Shown piece after piece: positions 25,298 to 35,700 of a stretch of 64,000 nucleotides of DNA. The translations under genes were made by a program, and so were the position numbers. This stretch comes from Planococcus citri (Eukaryota > Arthropoda > Insecta > Hemiptera > Pseudococcidae). Positions within the stretch are counted from its first letter, which is position 1; every line of letters starts with the position of its first letter. Location of the stretch: NCBI RefSeq assembly GCF_950023065.1, contig NC_088679.1, forward strand, positions 39,246,001-39,310,000. The letters run 5' to 3'. The notes beneath the pieces are model-generated. The model worked only from the letters and a program-made list of their open reading frames with translations, did not search any database and had not been told where the DNA came from.

Positions 25298-27600
25298 GTA
25301 CGTATGATGTATTGTAGTATGTATTCGTTTTTGTACCTGTAGATTCTGTGGTGAGGTAATATGTAAGTTCTTCTTACATGCAATATGCGATGCGATTGAA
25401 TGTGAGTCCCTAATTAATTAGTAATTGAATTTAGGTAAGCATCAATTTCTTGAATTTGATGACCGTGTAGTACCTTGGGGTTGAGTGATTGAGTGAGTAT
25501 CTCTATCTACCATACGTATAATACAATATGTCTTTATTCTTCAACTTTAATTCATCTCCCTTCATACATTTCCCATCACTTTTGAGCTTGAGTACATTTC
25601 GTAAACTCAACATATCTACGTGTCAAAAAGACGTGAAGCAAATATGCTATGCTATAATATAGTTACCTGGCAAAAAATGAAATTAACGGTAACATGATGC
25701 GAAACAGACGTTGTATAGATATAAGTAGTACATTTGCGAGTATTGTAGGCTATAGGTACTTACCTACATATTTTACATATCTAATTGATTGAATTAGCTA
25801 CTTTCATGGAAACGCAGAACGCATGATTAAATGCATTACGCATTTAGCACTGTTTGATTTCATTAAGTTGGGATTCCTTTTCAATGTTAATTAAACGAAC
25901 TTATATTGCAAATGATTTTTTTTTCTGCAACTTTTTGAATTCGTTTCGTTTTTATTTAGGTACCTACAGTACTCCACTTACAGAAAAAAAATGCATCCCC
26001 AACTGTGACTTACTTTACCTACTTATATTGTGTGAGCTAATTTTCAAACGTATTGACGATACTCGATTGCTTATACTTATTTTAATATGGACTTCGGGGC
26101 AAGGTTTCTGTATTTCTCTGTTTACTGTGTATTTATTTATTCAAAGAAATAAGTATGAGTATAGTATGTAACAGTACTAACGAGTAGGAGTACCTCTAAA
26201 TATTATACTTCGAAAAATAATACTTTTCTTATGCCCTAACCCTACTGCTTGTGACCATTAATGTATACATAATGGGGCAAAGTTGAAACTATTTCATGTA
26301 ATGAAGTTCTCCGACGTAGTTATTCGGCTATTAATGCAAAAACCAAAGATAAATGTTGGCTGTTGAAGAAGAGGAGGCATTTGAAGATAACTAATGATCT
26401 GAAGGAGAATGTAATGTAGGGTACACCGCAAAGAATGGAGGAAACACATTTTGGTAGTTTAAGTTCACTATTAAATGATGTCTTGACGTTAAAATATTTA
26501 GGTTACTTTTATTGATAATTAAGTATCTTAAATAGTCACCAAGTAAACAAATGTTCTCTCGAGTTAGTATGTTTTCAAAAGTCTAGTTCTTTCTTTAGTT
26601 CAATTTTTCGATTTGAACATTAAATAAGTAGGTGCAGTGTTGAATTTGAAATCCGAGTACCTATGTATTTGTACCAAAAATGTAGTTGTGATGAAGATTA
26701 CAAATACATAATCAAAAGCAGCCTTTATTTATTTAAATGTAGAAACAAAAATAGGTATCTGCTATATTTTCGTAATTTCTGTTAAATGTCAAATGTGCTC
26801 ATTTTTGAATTTTTTTTTCTTTTCAACTTTTTCACTTTTGGAACTGTTCTGAAACGGCGATGAGATGACATTCATCAATGATTTTCTGACTTACAGCTGA
26901 ATTGTTTTTCTTCAAATTTTATTATGAAATCATAAGACCATGTCATAGACCAATAATGTGCATTAAATCTCACTTTAAAGGAATGGGTATCTTGCATCTG
27001 CATACGTGCTTATTTGAGAAATTTTTTGAAAATTTTACTCATTTAAATTTATAACAAGAATCTTATCTATGTTCTAGTTCATTTCTTATTCTTAATTTAT
27101 TTTTCATCTCTTTTATAAATCTTCTAGTACACTTAAAAGAATTACTTTTACAGAAAATATGAAAATTGAATATTATAACTAAGCGAACCTGAATATGAGT
27201 TTCTGTAGGTATTCGATTTACAATACCTATGGGTATTAAAATCATTGAAAAAATTATAAAAATAATAAATATGTTAATGTAGTTAGGTATAAAAATAAAA
27301 ACTGAAACAAAAAATAAAATTCAAGAATGTTGCTAAAACTAGTCATTTCAAGAAGGTAAAATTCGTATACGTTGTTCATCGTTGCATTGCAATCGCAACT
27401 CGAAAGTTCATGAAAATATCAACATAATAGCGTCATAAAAATGTCCACATCCATAAAAATGTGGTACGCATATTCGTATGTCGTGATCTTATGCCTACAG
27501 TAAATTTGAATCATCTCATTTTTGAATTCAAGTTCGAAAAATAAAAAATGTAAATAAAAAATTTAAAAAGTCGAATTGAAAAAAAAAGTAAAAAGTTGAT
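25298..27600. other. AT-rich stretch with no supported gene
   Basis: Open frames at 25854-26171 (plus) and 27063-27245 (minus) are AT-driven. A purine-rich patch at about 26340-26420 reads KCWLLKKRRHLKITNDLKEN in one frame but lacks clear splice sites. Confidence 0.45.
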
Positions 27601-27604
27601 GAAA

Positions 27605-27924
27605 TGAGTATTGCGCCAATGTCGAGGCACTAAACAGAATTGCCGTGTCGTGTTTAACCAGGCACAAATGGAGCTACTAGTGCTCCTGCGAAAATGCAGT
27701 TGCGAAATTCGTCAGCTGAGAAAACCCTGCAGAAGCCGGAAAGGAACAGGAACGTCGAACGTGTGTTTACTTGTGTACATTTTTCGCGGGGTTTCAAACT
27801 TCGGTTTATGTGAATTTTTACTTTTCAAGTTTGGCGTGTTTGAGTTTTAAATTATCTACCCAGTAAAGTTACAATCAGTAATCGAACAACAATGATCACT
27901 TTTGCAGTTTTCACTGTGGATTTA
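27605..27924 (+). CDS. Candidate first exon (GC-elevated leader and MITFAVFTVDL)
   Basis: The region 27610-27790 is distinctly richer in GC and CpG than the surrounding DNA, as expected for a transcribed leader or promoter. The ATG at 27892 has a good insect context (ACAACAATGA) and opens MITFAVFTVDL, mildly hydrophobic. The exon ends in phase 0 at a consensus donor GTAAGT (27925). It joins in phase to the exon at 28685 and then to that at 28848, giving a frame of about 65 residues. The leader also contains a 79-codon open frame (27611-27850) that I regard as incidental. The function is unknown. Confidence 0.3.
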
Positions 27925-28070
27925 GTAAGTAAATTTTCGTACAGTTTTCGAAGTAGGTAGGTAGGCACATATCTATTGAGTTGATCACCAGTTGATGTGC
28001 CTACCTAAGTAAGTGATTTGATTTTAAGTCAATTTTTTCCTCAATGTGTTTTGATTGATGAACTTATCAG

Positions 28071-28210
28071 GCATTATTATTTTGAAATGTGCAGCGACTT
28101 CAACGAGAATAGCAATGTTTCTTATTCCTCATCAAATTCGCCATGGTGCAGCTGTGAGCTGTTTCGTTTATGCCATAGACCCTACCATAAATTCAGATAA
28201 AATGGTTTAG
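28071..28210 (+). CDS. Exon-like open segment with two open frames
   Basis: An acceptor (AACTTATCAG) precedes 46 codons in phase 1, including CAATSTRIAMFLIPHQIRHG, and ending at TAG (28208). A second frame, in phase 2, is also open to 28200 and includes MCSDFNENSNVSYSSSNSPW. Composition is less AT-rich than the surroundings. After the TAG the phase-1 frame continues into the segment at 28219. No family is recognised, and at most one frame can be real. Confidence 0.2.
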
Positions 28211-28218
28211 TTCAACAG

Positions 28219-28309
28219 ATGTGAGTACGAGCAAGTGGCCAGTGAGTATGATCATAAGTATTTCAAGGGTGAAGAGGAAAATAGTCAATTTTTTCTATGT
28301 GAAGCATAA
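28219..28309 (+). CDS. Candidate terminal exon, 29 codons
   Basis: An acceptor TTCAACAG (28211-28218) is followed by one base and CEYEQVASEYDHKYFKGEEE, then NSQFFLCEA and a TAA at 28307, with ATAAAATAAT just after it. It accepts phase 2, which is what the exon ending at 25297 provides. The acidic, charged composition is protein-like. The function is unknown. Confidence 0.25.
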
Positions 28310-28506
28310 AATAATACCTAGGTATCTAATTTTCTTTCATATATAATTTTCTTTCACTTATATATAGATTACTGCACAAACATCCGCTCATGTTGGTGTC
28401 GAATCCAGAAAGCATTTCCATTGAAATCATTTTCGCATCGTTACGAATATACGAATGAGTACCTAATTTAAGTATTTGTCTAATAACTTACCCAACTGAC
28501 TTGAAG

Positions 28507-28576
28507 GTGAAGGATCGAATTTTCACCAAAATCCCAGATGTAGAACTTTTTGGTTGTATCGATAAAAGCGCTTGTG
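28507..28576 (+). CDS. Candidate internal exon ending at GTACGT
   Basis: Reads VKDRIFTKIPDVELFGCIDK then SAC plus one base, ending at a strong donor (TGTG|GTACGT). The frame is open upstream to 28459. Joining to the next acceptor at 28684 gives 11 more codons and a stop, so this exon and the exon at 28685 cannot both be used in their best frames. This suggests alternative splicing, a decayed gene, or that one of the two is spurious. Confidence 0.25.
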
Positions 28577-28684
28577 GTACGTATGTTTACATAAATCTCT
28601 TTTTAAAAATTTAACTACTCTTGAAATTGAATCTTTAAAAAACGACGATTGACAATCTAAAATATGTATTGTATTTGCACGTAG

Positions 28685-28758
28685 CTGTACCTGGAGAACA
28701 AAACCCGTTTGCTCGATGAATTCATTTCCAAATACATACTTAGTTCAAATATGCTTAG
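28685..28758 (+). CDS. Candidate coding exon, second of the three-exon model
   Basis: The acceptor GTATTTGCACGTAG is followed by 24 codons in phase 0 beginning LYLENKTRLLDEFISKYILS, ending in phase 2 at a donor AG|GTAAGA (28759). The peptide is helical in character with leucine spacing. The 89-nt intron to the next exon (28759-28847) has canonical ends, and the phase matches at both sides, which is the main support. No family is recognised. Confidence 0.35.
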
Positions 28759-28847
28759 GTAAGACAGATTGCGAAGTTGGAATTAATTTTTTTAGATATA
28801 GGTATACCTAGGTACTTCAATATCTATTATTTTGGTTTAAATCTTAG

Positions 28848-28938
28848 AGGTGGATTGTGGATTCCTAAAATTTGTTGCCTCTCTTCTTCAGATCCAATTC
28901 CCGCGCCTAGAATTTTTTTGACTATTTGGATTGATTAA
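28848..28938 (+). CDS. Candidate last coding exon of the three-exon model
   Basis: The acceptor TTTAAATCTTAG accepts phase 2 and gives R followed by GGLWIPKICCLSSSDPIPAP and RIFLTIWID, then TAA at 28936-28938. A GTAAGT donor follows at 28956, so the 3' untranslated part may itself be spliced. A second good acceptor (CTCTTCTTCAG at 28890) lies inside the exon and would shift the frame into a stop. The model 27892-28938 has three exons, consistent phases and canonical splice sites, but a short unknown product. Confidence 0.33.
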
Positions 28939-29457
28939 ATTTTTAACATTTATTGGTAAGTATATACTCTGTTCACCTGCTGAAGTCATTTTTTTCATTT
29001 TTGTCATTTTTTGTCGACCAAGAGTACCTAACTCTATAATGATATAGATTGCACATTTTTAAAGACCCATTTTATAAAATACCTATAACAATAAAAAAAA
29101 TTTTAAAAAGTATATAAAAGAAAATCAATTTTGCTCGCATGCTATGTAAGTATGTTGAAATAATCTCAATGTTTATTTACTACGCAAATAATTTAAAATG
29201 AAAAATTTCCTTCTTTAAAAAATCATTTGCATGTTATTCATGTAATGTTGGTATTTTTGGTATAAAAATAATCATGCATGTTATCACTAAGGATCTAGTA
29301 AACGTGTTTTTTATCGATCACTTTTCCAAATAATTAGGAGGTGGGTGGGTTTAGTTACAGAACATATGCATAGGTACGTAAATAAAATACTGCTCACAGC
29401 ACTTTTGAAATTGGTACTAATACTAAATTAATTAATTACTAATTAGGTATGTATCAG

Positions 29458-29564
29458 GTGGTCGTCGAAAAACACAAGTCCGTACCAAACCGCCAAACGA
29501 TATTTTACGAATATGGATAGCTGTAGCTGATTCTACGTCGGCGGCCTCAAGGATTCGAAAATAA
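29458..29564 (+). CDS. Exon-like open segment, 34 codons
   Basis: Follows a TATGTATCAG acceptor in phase 1 and reads GRRKTQVRTKPPNDILRIWI then AVADSTSAASRIRK and a stop. It is notably rich in C and G for the area. The phase fits the donor at 25035. No second supporting splice site or motif is seen, so this could be a GC-rich chance frame. Confidence 0.2.
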
Positions 29565-30806
29565 CCGCGGATAATATGAGTATACCGGTAACCTATGAAA
29601 TATGACTTACTTAATTTTATGAAATTGAAATGATTGTATTCATAGGTTAAAAATCACTTCTTTTGTAGATTCCATTTCCAACGTCCAACGAGCGACGGTT
29701 CCACCATTTGAAGTTGTTCACAGGCATTACCTAATCAATGATTTTTAAAATGATGAAGATTATTAGATTACGATGATTTGTATCATTGTTGATGCATGAT
29801 TTTTGATATTCATGATGTTGTCAATTTCTAGGTTTGAATTTCAGTTCTCTACAATTTGCAAATTTGTCATATTTTAAAACGTAATTTTTTTGTGTTTGGG
29901 TGATTGATTCAAGACATTAGAGTAGGTACCTACCTACTCAGAATATGGATAATTTTTTTCAAAAGTAAATCATAAAGTAAACGTCCCTCGAGGAATTTTT
30001 TTTCAAAACAGTTTATTATAAAAAGTGTTGTTTTCGTATGTACCTATATGAGCGCTTATCTTTCAACTCCCACGAAAATATCAATTTCTCAACATTCAAC
30101 TTTATTTCCATTAAATTAGTTTTCTGGGTTAATCACATAAAATTGGAAGTGGTCAACTTTGTTTCCGGAAAAAGCCACTTGATTTTCAACATCCGAATTT
30201 TTTAAAAGTTGCGTAAGAAAATAATATTGGACATACGTAAGTAGGTATTTGAATAATTTCTGGGTAAAAAACATTTTGAAACCGGATTAAACCAATCTCA
30301 AATATTCATCTACCTAGGTACGTTTAAAAGCCGTATTATTTTTTTAAAGATATTTTTTAAGGGATCTGGGATACAAAAAATTCGACTTGAAATTAAGTAT
30401 TTGTACTTACCTAGCCACTTTACCTCTATTACATTTTGTCTCATTTATAGAAGTCTTTCAATTACCTGTGTGGTAGGTACTTTTTTTATTTGGATTTTTT
30501 TTTCAAGAACATTTTCCTGTATTTGTAAAATTTTTGGTGCTATCGATAATACGAATTTTTGCTCATTTTTTTTTTTTTATCCGAACCTTAGTTAACATTT
30601 ATGTATTTCAAGATGTACTGTACTTCTCCATAAAAAGTCATTAAAAAATAAAATATTGAATTTTACTATTTTAGGTAGTGTTTTGCTTGGGTATGGTGGT
30701 TTTCTCATATGAACCCCTAGAGACTGAAATCATAATCGTTCATTTTTGGATAAAATTGTGTTTCAAAAATTGTTTCTTGGCAAATATTTCGCATTAAATT
30801 ACGTCA

Positions 30807-31033
30807 AAATATTGAAAGATAGCATTCCTAAAACTGGAAGACTATTTTGGAACGGAGTGGTGTCATTTTTTTGGTCACAATTGTCAATTTTATAAAATCA
30901 AGAAAAATAGCCAAAAACTTATGAAATTTCAATTTTTTGACGTTGTCAATAATGGAATAGTGATCCAAAAATTGGCACCACTGCATTCCAAAATATTTCC
31001 CCAGTTTCAGGAATTATACCTTCCAATATTTTT
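30807..31033. repeat. Imperfect inverted repeat with arms of about 75 bp
   Basis: The left arm (30807-30880) and right arm (30959-31033) are inverted, sharing AAAATATTG, ATTCCTAAAACTGG, TATTTTGGAA and GTGGTG in opposite orientation. The right arm continues into dispersed repeat family A. It is probably the end region of an old foldback or MITE copy. Confidence 0.55.
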
Positions 31034-31125
31034 GCCAACGTTGGGAAAAATTTTCAAAACACGATTTTATTCAAAAATAAGCGATTCGCAAATTTTCAAC
31101 CGCTCGGTGGAACCCTAAAACGTTA
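30960..31125 (+). repeat. Dispersed repeat family A, copy 2
   Basis: Ordered blocks CCAAAAATTGG, GTTTCAGGAATTATACC, ATTTTCAAAACACGA, TCGCAAATTTTCAACCGCT and ACCCTAAAA match copies at 5040-5215 and, reversed, 42925-43020. The 65-codon frame at 30921-31118 is produced by the repeat. Confidence 0.5.
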
Positions 31126-31998
31126 CCCTAAAGGCAACTCCGTGTATTTCCATTGTAAATACACGCGTTTCACTGATAAGACTTTTAGCGTGTCTGGAAC
31201 ATTTTCTGGTGTTCAGGAAAGTCTCTACTACGTAAATTTGGTCAAAATCAAAATTTCCATCATGGATCCTATTTTTGTAGAAATTAGGTACCTAGTATGG
31301 TAGAAGTACGTGAACTAATTTTCTAAAACTCATTGTAATAGATTCCTTGGTATACCTATTTTCCGATTTATATTTGAGTTGGGTAATTTTTCTTACACCG
31401 TGATATTAATTTTAATTTTTTGTACTGGCATTTTTATTTAAAAGAAGGTACGTAGATAGAAATAATTGAAAATGATACACTTAATCGAATATTACCTATT
31501 CGAAATCTGAATTTATTTTTGTATATACGACATTTTTTTCAAAGGAACAATTTTTTAACTCTCACACAAAAAAAATATTTCAGCGATATCGACAGCATTT
31601 AACATGGTGGAAAAATTCTTAGCTGACATATTTCAATTCGCGAATTCACACTAAGTGGCTGACATCTGGCGGATTTTTGCGTAAATGCTGAAAAGGGGGA
31701 ACTGTGCAAAATTGTGATAAGACATTTTTATATTGTGGAATATTTTTCAACTCAAATTTGCAACTGAATGATTCGGATTTGAGTAATTGAAAAAGTTCAT
31801 GACACCAGAACTCATTTGCAAACGTATTTTAAACAAAAATGAGAAAATTGTATATCAGCAAAAGAGTCGTTTGATGTCTTTGAGTAAAGAAAAAAAATTG
31901 TTGGCCACTAAATTATTAATTTTTGCGTTGTGAATTGTAATCTGATTGGTCAATAGTCTCCAGTTCCCCCTTTTCAGACAATAACAACAGCGATCCAA

Positions 31999-32734
31999 AC
32001 GAGCGTCTCGAGAGCAAATATGTGCAACCAATCAGTAGCGAGTTAGTTTTTATCTGTTGTCTCTTTTTCGTCCGTTGTTTACGTTTTGGACTTGTATTTT
32101 ATTTCGTGATGGTATATTCGTATATTTCTATATTTTTCTTTAAGAAAAATATATTTTCCAACGTCGTTTTTTCGTCATACAGGTGTATAAATCATCACAT
32201 TACGTATAACAAATGAATCAATGTAACATAACTTTACCAAATGTTAAACAATTATTAAAGCTGTATTTCTATTTACTAGTATCAAAATTCAAAACGTGTT
32301 GTTCGAATTCTCAAAAAAGATGATCGTTATGTGCATGTGCTTGTGACGATATGGCTAATACACCTTGTGTCATTTCGAATTCTCAATAAAGATGATCGTT
32401 AAGTGTTTGTGTATCATCTTCAATGAGAATTCGAAATACTTACTTTTACGTTTTGAATTTTGATACTATAGTTGAGTATGTACAGCTTTAATTTAACGTT
32501 TTCGTTTACGATTTAGTAAAGTTAGTATGTTGCATTGATTCATTTGTTACTTGTAATGTGATGATTTATACACGTGTATGACGAAAAAACGACGTTGGAA
32601 CACAGAAATATATGAATATACCATCACGAAATAAAATACAAGTACAAAACGTAAACAACGGATGAAAAAGAGACAACAGATAAAAACTAACTCGCTTCTG
32701 ATTGGTTGCACATATTTGCTCTCGAGACGCTCGT
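31999..32734. mobile_element. Foldback element, 736 bp, with 7-bp target-site duplication
   Basis: Two arms of about 325 bp are inverted copies at roughly 90 percent or better by eye. The outermost bases are ACGAGCGTCTCGAGAGC and their inverse. The direct duplication GATCCAA flanks it (31992-31998 and 32735-32741). The left arm has a short extra segment around 32140-32160 (TTTTTCTTTAAGAAAAA), and the central spacer has further direct and inverted copies of CGAATTCTCA..AAGATGAT. There is no transposase. The frames at 32022-32216 and 32547-32783 are the two arms read in opposite directions and are not genes. Confidence 0.88.
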
Positions 32735-32741
32735 GATCCAA

Positions 32742-35700
32742 GCGATTCGTGAATTCGCGAATAAAAGAGAAAGTTCGGTGCATGAAGTTCCTACTCTTTG
32801 ATGAAAATCACGATAAAAGAATTTCTAAAGCGCTGAATTAAAATTAAAAGAGAAAAGGACGCTTCGTTCGTACAAAATTCATAATTTTTTTTACGGTGAT
32901 GCATTCCGTCTGAGTTGAGCCTACAAACGCTTTGAACCGATATTTGAAACAATACCCGCGTTTCCGTGCCATTCGATTGATACTTTAAAGCGTACTACAT
33001 TTCTATATAATATCGATATTTGCGGTGCAAAATGTTGAAGAAATGACGCTAGAAAAGTGACAAAAATGAAAATTCCGAGACAATACAAAATATAAAATCG
33101 TGCTCCGGGGAAAACAACCGACGAACTAAGAGTGCTAAAACGTATAAACGACTGTTTTTACATATAACGTGTCTACTCGTACAATTTTACATGCGGCGGC
33201 TATTTTCCAACATTTACTACATTTATACAACCTACCTTTGCGCTGTAATTCCTAGTGCATTGTGCTACGAGCAGTGTTTTTGGTACTGAATTCTGTCGTT
33301 TTTCCTCATTAGAAAGTTCATTTATCGCTGTTATTATGTCTTCTATTTGAAATGTTGAAAGCTCTGTGTGTGTTTGTAACGCAACTCTAGTTGTAAATTT
33401 TCGCCAATTCTACCGCAATATGGAATTACTACCTCAGTGTAGTAGACTTTTCAACTTGCTGATGTGAAAAAGACTCGCGGATAAAAGCAAAGTTTTTCGA
33501 GGAAGTGAGCTTTATGTCGCGAGTATATACGAGTACGTATGTGTACTTTGAATGTGACAGAGATTCGGTCTTAAAAGAACAATATTCTGAGGTGTACAAG
33601 AATACTTTATTTCAATATTTAAAACAAAAAAGCTTTGAGAGATAAGGTACCGAGGTGTAGGTACCTACCTACCTACTGAGTGTAGAATGCTGAAGAATTC
33701 TTTTGAATTTTTATTTAAATATGTATTGTTTGAAAAACATCGATAGAAATTAACGTAAAATTTGTCAGTTTATCTGTATCAAATCAACGATTTTTTGGTT
33801 AATTGTTTCTTTTTTTATGAATTTCACCTCTTTAAAAAGATTGACTTTGTCTAATAAAATAGTCATTGTAAAACTGGTACCGTCAAAAATAGGGAATATG
33901 TAAATATTTTGATATCTTTTTAGTTGAAATTTTAAATAATTTTCTCTCGTAGTAAATAAATTGGCACAATTCAGCCAAGAATTATGTACTTTGCAAGCCT
34001 TCTTAGTTTCTTCATTTCAGAAACATTTCAAGTTAAAACTACAATATAATACATATAAAGACGTCTGATGTGGATGAAACGCATTACAAAATATATCCTT
34101 AATAGATATTAAATACCTACATTGTCTAGGTACAATTTTACCATATAGGTGCCTACAAAAAATATACGTATGGTAAATAAAGTTCATTTAACAACTACCA
34201 AAATTTACCCCGAGGAAAAAAAGATCATGGACGGTTAATGAATATAAAATGTTGTATATTTACTCATACCTACTTCAAACTACTTCGAGGCTGTGAAAAA
34301 AGAGCAAAGGAAAGACTTTTTTTCATCATTTAAGCGTGAATATTATACTGAAAGGTGTGTAATGCAAAATCTACAAAAAAAATTCCTCGCCATCATAAAC
34401 CTACCTACATCGAAATTGTTATCTCAGCTGAGAAAAAAAAAATCGAAAAATTCTTCTCTATAATAGGAAGACGAGCGATATAATGAGAGTATTCTCGATG
34501 TAATAACATCTCTGCTCGGTGTGCAGCCGTCTCCTTGGTATTTCTTCGATACCTTACCAACACTGTAACGAACTAATGGTCTAGAAAACATTTTTTTTTT
34601 TCACGAAGGATGAATTTGTTCAGTTGTCGGATATGCATGTAGAAATAATTTTAGCCTTAATATGTATTCTGTATCCGGTCGGCGTCGGATGTCTAGCACT
34701 ATAAGCCGTTTTATTCTGAATAATAAATGATAAATTCGATTCGATATCTTCTTTTTTTTATATTTTTTTTGATTTCGAAGCATAAATAAAATTTTCCCTT
34801 TTTTTCCGAAGTATCGGGGCGTTATCGTATATCCTATGTTACAGTTTTCTACTTTCTTTAACTTCATTTCAAGGGATACAAGCATTTATTTCTTGTAGTA
34901 GATACATATATGACATACGTCTCGATAGCTACGTTAGAATAGTTTTTTTTTTCGTATGATTAAATTTTCGGTCAGTTGATTGGAGCGAGGGAACAAAAAT
35001 TACATTGTTAATAATAATAATAATTTTTCATTTTTACTATAATCAAAATGTGTTTTGTAGAAAATTTAACCAAAAAAAAATTTAAAAAAAAACAGTAACA
35101 TTCCCCTTCCTATGCTAAATACTTACCTTCTATGCATTGTAAAGTGAATGTCTATTTTTTTTGTTCATTTGACGTTGACATAAGCACTTTATATTATTTA
35201 CTCGTATTTTATTTCTCTTCTGAAAGTGTCATTCTCATTCTTCTTTTTTCGATCATCTCAATCGAAAAACGAGAGTCGGTGTGTATAGTTTTAGATATGA
35301 AATTTAATGAATGGGTTCTCAAATAATTTGCTATTATTGTACTGCACGAGCCAAACCAGGATGTGTGGGCTTGAATTACACTCTCTTGAACACAGGATGT
35401 TGTAGAAAGAATGAAATCAGACGAAAAGCACGTGAATGCTTTTTGCAAATGGGGTAGAACGCAGAATGCGTTTTTAGTGGGTAATATGCATTTTTGTGTC
35501 ACCGAATTAAATTAGTTGATCAAGTTTTTTTTCAATGTGTATTTTGACGTAAAGTTGTTTTGTTTTTACAGTAGCCTACAGTACCTACTTACTCCGTTGT
35601 TTGTTTTTTTTTTTTAGTGAAATATCCGTTAAAATTGAGTTTGAGGACAAAGGTAGCTAAGTACATACATAAAGATTCAATTGCTTACTAACGAGAAAAC

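Noticed and set aside
32022..32783. Two similar frames on opposite strands (32022-32216 and 32547-32783)
   Set aside because: They are the two arms of the foldback element.
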